From UBA8437 sp003445035 (lineage in GTDB: Bacteria; Planctomycetota; Planctomycetia; Planctomycetales; Planctomycetaceae), in contig CALCHI010000580.1 of the NCBI GenBank assembly GCA_937901285.1, forward strand, positions 1 through 13,806: a DNA stretch of 13,806 nucleotides, written 5' to 3'. Position 1 is the first letter of the stretch; each line of letters starts with the position of its first letter. Positions 1 through 6,409 of this stretch are shown here, piece by piece. The notes beneath the pieces were generated by a model that was given only the letters and a program-made list of their open reading frames with translations, ran no database searches and had not been told where the DNA came from. Position numbers and translations under genes: made by a program.

Positions 1-72
1 TTCCTGGGTTTCGGGAATTTCTTTGGCCAGATTGGTGAAATCCGGATCTCCAACACGCGAAGGTACCAGTGA
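1..72 (+). CDS. C-terminal tail of a LamG/concanavalin-like domain protein (partial, starts before the window)
   Basis: Frame 1 is open from the window edge to a TGA at 70-72 and encodes 23 residues. The tail contains GQIGEIRISNTRRY, which resembles the last beta strand of LamG/concanavalin-like jelly-roll domains, where an I-[DG]-E-[VI]-R-[IV]-S-x-x-x-R-Y pattern is typical. Such domains bind carbohydrate or act as structural lectin-like modules in many exported planctomycete proteins. The stop lies 41 nt from the convergent stop of the WD40 gene, and the gap holds a small hairpin, which fits two converging transcription units. The family assignment rests on only 23 residues. The opposite strand is also open here (a GTG start at 117 overlapping the WD40 stop), but that reading resembles no family I know. 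Confidence 0.55.
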   Translation, partial: FLGFGNFFGQIGEIRISNTRRYQ

Positions 73-83
73 GACAAGGTTGA

Positions 84-110
84 TGGTCTCTGGATCGCGC
101 GATGACACCA
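84..110. terminator. Hairpin between convergent genes, possible bidirectional terminator
   Basis: The arms TGGTCTC (84-90) and GACACCA (104-110) pair with one internal C-C mismatch. They enclose the perfect 10-nt palindrome ATCGCGCGAT at 94-103. The structure lies entirely in the 41 nt between the two convergent stop codons. There is no T-tract on either side, so intrinsic termination is inferred from position and symmetry only. Confidence 0.3.
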
Positions 111-113
111 GCT

Positions 114-1097
114 TCACTTTTGGTCCCGGTCGCGACGAGCCATGTCCCATAACTTGATGGAGTGATCGTCGCTCCCGCTGGCCAACACCTTGCCGTCGGG
201 CGACCAGGTGACCCCACGAACTGGCTTCTTGTGACCGGTCAGCGTGTGCAGCGTTTTTGCGGTGGCCACGTCCCACACTTTTACCGTTCCGTCCTGGCTA
301 CCAGTCGCCAACTGCAGGTCGTCCCGTCTCCACGACACGCTTTCGATCCGACGGGTGTGTCCTTTGAGCACGCGGAGTTGCTTCCCCGCAGGCATCGCCC
401 ACACAATCGCCGTCAGGTCACGGCCTCCGCTGGCCAGTCGTGTTCCGTCGTGACTCCAACTCACCATTTCAATGGCACCCGTGTGTCCCTTCAGAGTCCG
501 GGTTTCTTTGCCGGTGCCGGGATCCCACAGCTTGACGGTGTTGTCAAATCCTCCACTGGCCAGCTGTTTTCCGTCAGGACTCCAGTCGACGCTGATCACG
601 TAATGCGTGTGCCCCTTGAGCACATGGAGATTTCGACCCTTGGCGGGGTCCCAGACCCGGACCGACCTGTCGAGGCTTCCGCTGGCCAATTTTGAGCCAT
701 CGGGGCTCCACGCGACGCCCAGCACCGGAGCGGTGTGTCCGACGAACTTGTGGATTTCGCGGCCGGCTTTCGTGTCCCACACTCTCACGGTTCGGTCATA
801 ACTGGCACTGGCGAGTTTTGTGCCATCCGGGTTCCACGCCACGCAATAGACATAATTTGTATGACCGGAAAATGTTCGCTGTCGCTTTCCGGTTTTCACA
901 TCCCAGATCCCGATCGTTTTGTCGAAGCAGCCGCAGGCCAACGTTTGACCGCCGGGGTGCCAGTCCAGGCCGGTTGTCGAACCCGTGTGGCCACTCAGTG
1001 TTTGATCGGCAGCGTAAACAACAGCGGCTCCAGCGACACAATGGACGGTGATAATTATCAGGTGGCAAATGCTGGGCAATCTATGATTCGTCTTCAT
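114..1097 (-). CDS. Secreted seven-bladed WD40 beta-propeller protein
   Basis: The 327-residue protein starts with a signal peptide: a short basic n-region, a hydrophobic stretch around residues 11-28, and probable cleavage after VYA at residue 29. The rest (34-327) is exactly seven WD40 repeats of 42 residues each with no linkers. Each has the order GH, a W-x-x-D-G-like turn, LA[ST]G, D and a closing WD. Blade 5 ends in WA and blade 6 has RRDD in the turn, so these two are the most degenerate. WD40 propellers are protein-interaction platforms and no catalytic residues are expected. The start is supported by AAGGA at 1107-1111, nine nucleotides before ATG. It is the last gene of a minus-strand trio, 54 nt after the isomerase-like gene, so it is probably co-transcribed with it. 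The partner is unknown, and export suggests a periplasmic or surface scaffold. Confidence 0.93.
   Translation of the reverse strand: MKTNHRLPSICHLIIITVHCVAGAAVVYAADQTLSGHTGSTTGLDWHPGGQTLACGCFDKTIGIWDVKTGKRQRTFSGHTNYVYCVAWNPDGTKLASASYDRTVRVWDTKAGREIHKFVGHTAPVLGVAWSPDGSKLASGSLDRSVRVWDPAKGRNLHVLKGHTHYVISVDWSPDGKQLASGGFDNTVKLWDPGTGKETRTLKGHTGAIEMVSWSHDGTRLASGGRDLTAIVWAMPAGKQLRVLKGHTRRIESVSWRRDDLQLATGSQDGTVKVWDVATAKTLHTLTGHKKPVRGVTWSPDGKVLASGSDDHSIKLWDMARRDRDQK
117..998 (-). repeat. Seven in-frame 126-bp repeats encoding the WD40 blades
   Basis: The stretch is exactly 7 x 126 bp = 882 bp and encodes seven 42-residue blades. The first blade begins directly after the signal peptide region at residue 34 and the last ends on the final codon. 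All blades keep a GH near position 3-4 and all except blade 5 keep WD near position 32-33. The units have diverged well beyond simple tandem duplication at the DNA level. Confidence 0.9.
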
Positions 1098-1106
1098 CGC
1101 CGCATT

Positions 1107-1111
1107 TCCTT
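1107..1111 (-). promoter_or_regulatory. Ribosome binding site of the WD40 gene
   Basis: The minus strand reads AAGGA nine nucleotides upstream of the ATG at 1097. An upstream ATG at 1106 lies only one nucleotide from this site and opens a three-codon frame ending in the TGA that overlaps the real start (ATGA), so the ATG at 1097 is preferred. Confidence 0.6.
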
Positions 1112-1151
1112 TGTCGGCAGTTGACAGGTTGAACGCCAGGGGATGGGGCGG

Positions 1152-2111
1152 TCAGTGGCTCATCGGAACTTCCCACCCGACGCTTTCGAGATGGGCCAGG
1201 GCAAATGCGTTTTCGGTGTCCACCTCGGCCTCTTCACGGTAGTTCTTGTACTCGGTCTCCAGTGTCACGTTGCCGCGGTAGCCGTACTTGTCCAGGGTTC
1301 GCCCCAGCAGACCGAAGTCCACCTCGCCTTTGCCCGGTGTGGCCTCCAGCAGGAAGTCCCCCGTGGGCGAGTCCTTGCCCGCTGCGTCGCGGAGATGCAC
1401 ATTCCACAGGCGATTCCCCAGGAAACTCACGTAGTCGTCGAGGTCGTACCCGCTCGTGTGCCAGTGGGTTGCATCCAGCACCACGCCCACGTTGTCGGAT
1501 TCCAGGAGGGACAGCATCTGTCGGGCTCGGTCCGCGTCGTAGTAGAGTTGCCACACGTGAGGCATCTCCAGGACCACCCGGATGCCCCGTCTTCGGGCGT
1601 CCTCGGCGACCTCGTCGATCACCGTTGCGGCCGCCTGCAACTCCCCGTCAGGGTCCTTCATTTGCGCCCGGCGTCCGACGTTGAGACAGACCATCGGCAC
1701 GCCGACGATGGACAGGTTGTCCAGATGTGCCAGTGCCTGGGCCTTATACGCCTCGGCCTGCCGCGGCTCGTGCAGCTTGTAGAAGACGACGTTCTCCTTG
1801 GCCTTCCGCACGTCCTCCCGCTCCGCAGCCGACTGCCTCGGTGCTGCGACTTTCTCGTAGCCGAGCCCGTCTTCGAAAATCGTAGCCAGCGCGCAGTTGG
1901 CGGCGATTGCGGTGAGCCCGTTCTGCTCCAGGAGTTCTCGAACCGCGACCGGATCAACCGACCGGGGACTGTGGGCCGAGAAGTGCTTCGTGTGGGTGAG
2001 CATGTCCGCGATCTCGATTTGGTCGAAGCCGTAGCGGGCGATGTGCTCGAGGGCCGTCTGCAGCGAAGAAAGGGCGAAGGTCAACGTGGAGCAGGCGGTG
2101 ACGCGGGGCAT
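1152..2111 (-). CDS. Sugar phosphate isomerase/epimerase-like TIM barrel protein
   Basis: The 319-residue protein resembles the xylose-isomerase-like/AP endonuclease 2 superfamily (PF01261). These cytosolic TIM barrels isomerise or epimerise sugars and polyols with a divalent metal. Expected metal-site residues are visible: Glu182 in VVLEMPH, Asp213 and His216 in VLDATHWH, His239 in NVHLRD and Glu285 in VTLETEY. No signal peptide is seen from this start. I chose ATG 2111 rather than the upstream in-frame ATG at 2156 for two reasons. AGGA at 2120-2123 sits eight nucleotides before it, and the extra 15 residues (rich in H, Q and N) do not look like part of the fold. It lies 54 nt downstream of the sialidase-like gene and 54 nt upstream of the WD40 gene on the same strand, so an operon is likely. 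The exact substrate cannot be deduced. It could act on a sugar released by the exported enzymes nearby. Confidence 0.9.
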   Translation of the reverse strand: MPRVTACSTLTFALSSLQTALEHIARYGFDQIEIADMLTHTKHFSAHSPRSVDPVAVRELLEQNGLTAIAANCALATIFEDGLGYEKVAAPRQSAAEREDVRKAKENVVFYKLHEPRQAEAYKAQALAHLDNLSIVGVPMVCLNVGRRAQMKDPDGELQAAATVIDEVAEDARRRGIRVVLEMPHVWQLYYDADRARQMLSLLESDNVGVVLDATHWHTSGYDLDDYVSFLGNRLWNVHLRDAAGKDSPTGDFLLEATPGKGEVDFGLLGRTLDKYGYRGNVTLETEYKNYREEAEVDTENAFALAHLESVGWEVPMSH

Positions 2112-2119
2112 GGTGTTTG

Positions 2120-2123
2120 TCCT
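2120..2123 (-). promoter_or_regulatory. Ribosome binding site deciding the isomerase start
   Basis: The minus strand has AGGA eight nucleotides before ATG 2111. The alternative ATG 2156 lies only nine nucleotides after the sialidase stop and has no comparable site. Confidence 0.55.
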
Positions 2124-2165
2124 GTTTCCACCGTGTTGGTGATTCGGCCGCTGCAACCAGGCTGG

Positions 2166-3365
2166 TCACTTTGTCGGTTCCGCGGAGTGGAACCATGACA
2201 CCGGGAACACCCGCAACCGCATCTGGTTGACGGTTCGTTTCAACGCCCCAGCGACATAGCGATAACGCCGATGCGTGTAGACCAGGTAGGCCGATTCCCC
2301 GATCACTTGGACTCGCGGGGCTCGGTTCATGTGGAACTCCTTGCCGAGCATCTCGGACTCCCTGGGAACCGGACGTGGTGTCTTGAGAAAGCCAATCGTG
2401 TCGCCGGTCAAGATCCTGGTGACGCGGGTTTGTCCGGGTGACATCGCCACAGTGCGAAAGTTCTTCCAGGTTGTGCCGTTGTCTTTGGAGATCGCCGAGG
2501 TCAACCGCGCGCGGTAGTAACCGGTTTCGATCTCCCGCTTACTCGCCTGGTTCCAGACACACAACAGGTCGTCGGACCCCGGCAACCGTTGCAGAAAGAT
2601 CTCGGAGTTGCTGCTGAGCAGGCTGGTCAATTTCACGGGACTCCAGGTCTGCCCCCCGTCACGGCTCTCGCTGCGCGCGATCCGTTGAAACGATGTTCTC
2701 ATGAACATCAACAGGCGGCCGTCGGATGTCTCGATAACGGTGGGGACTTCGCAACTTCCCTGCAGTCGACCCCCGTTCTCCCAGACCCAGAGGCTGTCGC
2801 GGGATTCTCGCCAACTCCGTCCCTGGTCATCGGAATAAAACGCTGTACAGATTCCCAGGCCCCGATCCATCGGTTGTGTCCGCCAGTACTCGTTGGGCAG
2901 GATCAGGCGGCCTTTCCGGGTCTGGATCAACCAGGTCGGGTTGGCGGGAGAGCGAGGCCAACTGACACGAGTCGGGGGCAGCCAGGTCTTTCCCTCGTCA
3001 CGAGATCGGCTGAAAAACGTCCCGTCCCCCTCCCCCACGCCTCCTCCCTGGGAGGGTGGGATTGTCTCGAACGTGACGGCGATCTCGCCCGATTTCAGCC
3101 GCAGCAGGTTCCACGGACGAACGTTGCCCTTCATGATCACTCGGCCTGCGGCATCTCGAAACGGCCCGATGCTGGTCCAGGTTCTTCCCTTGTCGTTGGA
3201 CCGGATCATCTCGAGAGTCCGGTCGATCGCCAGTAACCGCCCTCCCTCGAGCAGTACCGGCCCGACGAATCGATGAGCAACAGTGACCTCGAAGGACTCC
3301 CTGGCCATTGCCGGGCACCCGGCCCCTGCCAGTAGAAGCCCCAACACCATGATCTGTTTCAACAC
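2166..3365 (-). CDS. Secreted sialidase (neuraminidase)-like BNR/Asp-box protein
   Basis: The protein has 399 residues if GTG 3365 is the start. Five Asp-box motifs (S/D-x-D-x-G-x-[TS]-W type) mark a six-bladed sialidase-fold propeller: RSNDKGRTW (55-63), SRDEGKTW (121-128), SDDQGRSW (178-185), SRDGGQTW (234-241) and SKDNGTTW (293-300). CEVPTVIE followed by DGRLLMFMRT (205-224) is typical of the BNR_2 sialidase-like family (PF13088). The N-terminus has a signal peptide (MVLGLLLAGAG, ending CPAMA), so the product is exported; Cys17 is a weak lipobox candidate. GGAG at 3372-3375 favours GTG 3365 (spacing 6) or TTG 3362 (spacing 9). TTG 3377 and ATG 3350 are weaker options. Many planctomycete members have unproven substrates, so hydrolysis of sialic acid is inferred from the fold. 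It is the first gene of the minus-strand trio. A G-rich stretch around residues 101-115 is discussed under findings. Confidence 0.88.
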   Translation of the reverse strand: MLKQIMVLGLLLAGAGCPAMARESFEVTVAHRFVGPVLLEGGRLLAIDRTLEMIRSNDKGRTWTSIGPFRDAAGRVIMKGNVRPWNLLRLKSGEIAVTFETIPPSQGGGVGEGDGTFFSRSRDEGKTWLPPTRVSWPRSPANPTWLIQTRKGRLILPNEYWRTQPMDRGLGICTAFYSDDQGRSWRESRDSLWVWENGGRLQGSCEVPTVIETSDGRLLMFMRTSFQRIARSESRDGGQTWSPVKLTSLLSSNSEIFLQRLPGSDDLLCVWNQASKREIETGYYRARLTSAISKDNGTTWKNFRTVAMSPGQTRVTRILTGDTIGFLKTPRPVPRESEMLGKEFHMNRAPRVQVIGESAYLVYTHRRYRYVAGALKRTVNQMRLRVFPVSWFHSAEPTK

Positions 3366-3720
3366 GACTGTCTCCAATCCGTACCAAGTTCACTGTGGTG
3401 GTATCTCGCTTGGATCAGGACGTCAACTCGTGGGGTCCAGAAAAAGGTCGCTCTCTTGAACATCGCAGGCTCCGGTCACCAGGTGCCACGCGATCAGAGG
3501 GTCTGTGGGGCTCCACAAATCTGGCGAGAGCTGACCATGGACAACCTGAACGACCGCCGATGGCGATTTTCGAGCCCCGCTCTGCTGTGGCGGCTTCGAA
3601 CTCCGGACAGATGATCGAATGCCTGGGTGCGGCAGCCGTTCGAGCCTCTCGATAGAAGCGGTGCAGCAACGACGAACTGGTGTCGCCTGTGAACATTGGG
3701 AGGCGTGGTGTGGATCGGGC
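3366..3720. other. Intergenic region between divergent genes; no gene supported
   Basis: These 355 nt separate the sialidase start from the conserved leader of the lipoprotein gene, so promoters for both directions should lie here. I see no convincing sigma-70 box pair. A small hairpin (TGTGG, loop GGCT, CCACA) lies at 3504-3517. Short open frames exist on both strands but lack family resemblance and good ribosome sites. The stretch is long for this gene-dense window and could hold a degraded gene or an unrecognised RNA. Confidence 0.5.
3372..3375 (-). promoter_or_regulatory. Ribosome binding site deciding the sialidase start
   Basis: GGAG on the minus strand lies six nucleotides before GTG 3365 and nine before TTG 3362. 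It falls inside the longer TTG 3377 reading frame, which argues against that start. None of the best-placed start codons is ATG. Confidence 0.45.
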
Positions 3721-3786
3721 GGGTTGAACGCCGAGGCTGAGGTGAGGAGACTTGGGCTCCGTGTCCGAGACGGAGGAGATGTGATG
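3721..3786 (+). promoter_or_regulatory. Conserved 63-nt leader, copy A, with start codon
   Basis: The leader begins with GGGTTGAACGC and ends with GGAGATGTGATG, whose last ATG (3784) is the preferred start of the lipoprotein gene. The leader at 8869-8934 aligns to it without gaps at the same distance from the start, with 45 of 63 positions before the ATG identical. It contains GGAGG at 3772-3776, seven nucleotides before the ATG. The hairpin CTCCGT/ACGGAG with a seven-nucleotide loop can form at 3757-3775 but is not shared with copy B. The role is unknown: promoter, untranslated regulatory RNA or translated N-terminal extension are all possible. Confidence 0.5.
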
Positions 3787-6273
3787 AGAGTCGTGCTGGC
3801 TGTGGTGTTGTGCCTGGGAACGGTCGGCTGTGGAGACGACGGTGCGGCCGGCCCATCCGCGGCGCAGCAGGCACCACAATCCAAGCCGCCACCTTCCAGG
3901 GAAGTCGAATCGCTGAAGGAATCGCCGCAAGCCAAACCTCCACTTTCCAGGGAAGGTGAATCACTGAAGGAATTGGTCCAAAACGGGGATGCCAGGAGTG
4001 GAGTGGAACCCGGACAGGGGGTTCGTTTGGAGAAAGACGTGCCGGAGGGGCCGCTTGCCGGAACGGCACCTCTGGAGGAGCACGCGGATCGTTCGGCGGC
4101 CATGCGGAGTGGCTTTCGAAAGTACCTGTTGCAACGCCTGGACATTTCGAAACAGCGGCGCGAACAAGCGAGGATTGATGACTGGAAACAATGGGCGGCT
4201 CAGCAACGGGCGTCATTGCGACGGATGATCGGCGCGGTCGACCGACGGGTGGAGCCTGTGACGATGGAGTTGGTGGGGACGGTTGACCAGGATGCCCAAC
4301 TTGTTGAGGACGACGCTTTGCGGGTGTTGCGGGTGCGTTGGCCCGTGGTCGCCGGGGTGTTCGGCGAGGGCTTGTTGCTGGAGCCCCGGGGGGACATTGC
4401 TCTGAATGTCCTGGCGTTACCCGATGCAGGGCAATCACCGGAGGAACTGTGCGGGATGCTGGCGGCTAAGAAGTCGTCGGCTTACCCGTGGCGGCTTGCT
4501 CGCAATGGTTGCCGTGTCCTGGTGATGACACTGATTGACCGGAGTGACGAGTGGTCGGGTTCGGCGGAGGTGGCGTGGACCAACGTGCCGCACCGCGAAT
4601 GGATCTATCGGCAGGCCTTCGAACTGGGAAGGCACATCATCGGTTATGAAGTGCTCAAGGCGGAGTCGGCAATCGAGTGGCTGGCAAGTCGCCCGGATGA
4701 CGCGCCGCTGGCACTGACCGGTTATGGAGAAGGCGGCTTGGTGGCGTTCTACACGGGGGCTCTCGACACACGGGTCGAAGGGACACTGGTGAGTGGTTAT
4801 TTCCGCTCGCGACAAACCATCTGGCAAGAGCCCCTGTCCCGCAACGTGTTCGGCCTGCTGCGTGAGCTGGGAGATGCTGAAGTCGGGGCACTCTATGGCC
4901 CGAGATCCCTGGTTGTTGACCACACTCGACAGCCGGCGATCAGCGGTCCACCAAAGGCTCGCGAGGGCCGCCGCGCCGTGGCGGCGCCGGGGGCCATTAG
5001 AACTCCGAAGGAGAGTGAGGTCGCGGAGGAAGTCCGCCGCTGTCGCCAGCTGCTGGCAGGAGCGGGGATCGAGCCACAGATTGCGTTGGTGGCGGCTCAA
5101 CCACTCGCCGCCGAGGTCAGTCAGCCGGCCCTGGAACGATTGCTGAAGAGTTTTTCGCTGACGATGCCCCAGGACGCGCCCGCGGGCGTGAGGACGCAAG
5201 TGGCGATCCCGGCCAGGCGACAGCAGCGGCAAGTCAGGGAACTGGTGGAATACAACCAGCAACTGCTGCGTTTTTCAAACCGGCGACGTGGCGAGTTTTG
5301 GGAAGGACTGACACCACAGGGGGACGCCGCGAAGTGGGAGGAGAGGTGCGATGAGAAACGTGCCTACCTCTGGCGTGAAATCGTGGGCAGGTTTCCCGAT
5401 CCAAAGGGACAGGCCGAGACCCGTTCTCGACTGGTAACGCAGACTGACAAATGGCGTTGTTACGAGGTGGCGATGGAGGTCTTTCCGTCCGAGGTCTTCG
5501 CCTGGGGCTACTTGTTGGTACCGCGGGATCTGGCGCCCACAGAACGGCGTCCAGTGGTTGTCTGTCAGCATGGCCTGGAGGGTTTGCCGGCGACGGTGAT
5601 TAATACCGATCCGACCTCACGGGATTTCGCTGTCTACAACGGCTTTGCGGCACAACTCGCCGACCTGGGGTTTGTTACCTATGCACCGCACAATTTCTAC
5701 CGCGGGGGCAATGAGTTTCGGGAACTCCAGCGGTTGGCGCATCCACTGGGAACGACGCTGTTTGGCCTGACGACGGCACAGCATCAACGTCATCTCCAAT
5801 GGCTCAAGTCGCTCCCCTTTGTCGATGGTGAGCGGATCGGGTTTTATGGGCTCTCTTACGGTGGCAACACGGCCATGCGTGTGCCCGCGCTCTTGAAGGA
5901 TTACCGCGTTGTGATTGCCTCGGGCGATTTCAACGAATGGATCTACAAGAATGCCACCATCGACCATGTCTACAGCATGATCTACCACAACGTCTGGGAG
6001 GTGTTTGAATGGAACCTGGGCCAGACATTTAATCACAGCGAGTTGGCTGCCCTCATCGCGCCACGGCCGTTCATGGTCGAACGGGGGCACGACGATGGTG
6101 TGGCGCTGGATGAATGGGTGGCTGCCGAATACGCCCGGGTCCGTCGGCTGTACGCCAAGTTGGGGATTTCAGAGAGGACACGGATTGAGTTCTTCGACGG
6201 GCCGCACAAGATTCATGGTGAAGGGACCTACCGCTTTCTGCAGCGGCACCTCGACTGGCATCCCAACCGATAA
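3784..6273 (+). CDS. Exported lipoprotein with tandem alpha/beta-hydrolase-like domains, the first degenerate
   Basis: The 829-residue protein starts at ATG 3784, preceded by GGAGG. Its N-terminus is a lipoprotein-type signal (LGTVGC, lipidation at Cys16), followed by a proline/glutamate-rich linker with two 17-residue repeats (31-64). The first hydrolase-like domain (about 140-470) has GYGEGG at 313-318, so Gly315 stands where the nucleophile serine is expected. The second (about 500-829) has QHG at 595-597, GLSYGG at 689-694 (nucleophile Ser691), HDD at 769-771 as acid candidate and GPHKIHGEG with His808/His811, an intact triad set. It resembles the dienelactone-hydrolase/Abhydrolase_7/acetyl-xylan-esterase group, so an esterase acting on glycan or xenobiotic esters at the cell surface is likely. 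The frame stays open upstream to ATG 3619 without a good ribosome site. A longer N-terminus would bury the signal peptide and is disfavoured unless the shared leader is translated. Confidence 0.88.
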   Translation: MRVVLAVVLCLGTVGCGDDGAAGPSAAQQAPQSKPPPSREVESLKESPQAKPPLSREGESLKELVQNGDARSGVEPGQGVRLEKDVPEGPLAGTAPLEEHADRSAAMRSGFRKYLLQRLDISKQRREQARIDDWKQWAAQQRASLRRMIGAVDRRVEPVTMELVGTVDQDAQLVEDDALRVLRVRWPVVAGVFGEGLLLEPRGDIALNVLALPDAGQSPEELCGMLAAKKSSAYPWRLARNGCRVLVMTLIDRSDEWSGSAEVAWTNVPHREWIYRQAFELGRHIIGYEVLKAESAIEWLASRPDDAPLALTGYGEGGLVAFYTGALDTRVEGTLVSGYFRSRQTIWQEPLSRNVFGLLRELGDAEVGALYGPRSLVVDHTRQPAISGPPKAREGRRAVAAPGAIRTPKESEVAEEVRRCRQLLAGAGIEPQIALVAAQPLAAEVSQPALERLLKSFSLTMPQDAPAGVRTQVAIPARRQQRQVRELVEYNQQLLRFSNRRRGEFWEGLTPQGDAAKWEERCDEKRAYLWREIVGRFPDPKGQAETRSRLVTQTDKWRCYEVAMEVFPSEVFAWGYLLVPRDLAPTERRPVVVCQHGLEGLPATVINTDPTSRDFAVYNGFAAQLADLGFVTYAPHNFYRGGNEFRELQRLAHPLGTTLFGLTTAQHQRHLQWLKSLPFVDGERIGFYGLSYGGNTAMRVPALLKDYRVVIASGDFNEWIYKNATIDHVYSMIYHNVWEVFEWNLGQTFNHSELAALIAPRPFMVERGHDDGVALDEWVAAEYARVRRLYAKLGISERTRIEFFDGPHKIHGEGTYRFLQRHLDWHPNR
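3874..3975 (+). repeat. Two tandem 51-bp units in the lipoprotein linker
   Basis: Unit 1 (3874-3924) encodes PQSKPPPSREVESLKES and unit 2 (3925-3975) encodes PQAKPPLSREGESLKEL. Twelve of 17 residues match and several differences between the DNA units are synonymous, so the duplication is old and maintained at protein level. The units form a charged, proline-rich spacer between the lipid anchor and the folded domains. Confidence 0.85.
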
Positions 6274-6285
6274 ACGGGAGTCCGG

Positions 6286-6335
6286 GGTGACTGCCGGGCG
6301 AGAGAGTTCCGGGCAGAGGAATTGGCTGTGTCACC
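6286..6335. terminator. Stem-loop between convergent genes, possible terminator
   Basis: GGTGAC (6286-6291) pairs with GTCACC (6330-6335). Inside, CTGCC (6291-6295) can pair with GGCAG (6312-6316), sharing one base with the outer stem. It lies in the 136-nt gap between the convergent stops at 6273 and 6410. There is no T-tract immediately after it, so function is uncertain. I see nothing else in this gap. Confidence 0.25.
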
Positions 6336-6409
6336 AGCGTGAGTTTCAGCCCCGACAAGGCGATTTCGGCCGCTGTCAAAAAGTCAAAGAGCTTCGCACT
6401 CCACGGGTG

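Noticed and set aside
1..117. Minus-strand frame from GTG 117 overlapping the WD40 stop
   Set aside because: It is open to the window edge, but the reading has no family resemblance, while the + strand reading of the same bases matches a LamG-type ending and has a stop at 70-72.
1143..2198. Long + strand open frame (351 codons) opposite the isomerase gene
   Set aside because: It is antisense to a gene with clear metal-site motifs, is rich in V, H, R and Q as expected for a shadow frame in GC-rich DNA, and shows no domain.
3537..3614. Short + strand frame starting MDNLNDRRWRF (25 codons)
   Set aside because: It lies in the gene-free stretch with an ATG start but no convincing ribosome site, and nothing supports translation.
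3395..3655. 86-codon + strand frame in the divergent region
   Set aside because: Composition looks random, it has no ribosome site, and it resembles no known protein.
3724..3753. TTGAAC in the leader as a -35 promoter box
   Set aside because: No -10-like hexamer (TATAAT type) or ECF-type CGT element lies at the proper distance in either leader copy.
3494..4438. Minus-strand frames opposite the lipoprotein N-terminus
   Set aside because: Proline/serine/arginine-rich shadow of the lipoprotein linker; no ribosome site or family resemblance.
6373..6390. GTCAAA direct repeat with a short A/T tract after the GH123-like gene
   Set aside because: The nearest stem (6397-6409) is too weak and interrupted to call an intrinsic terminator.
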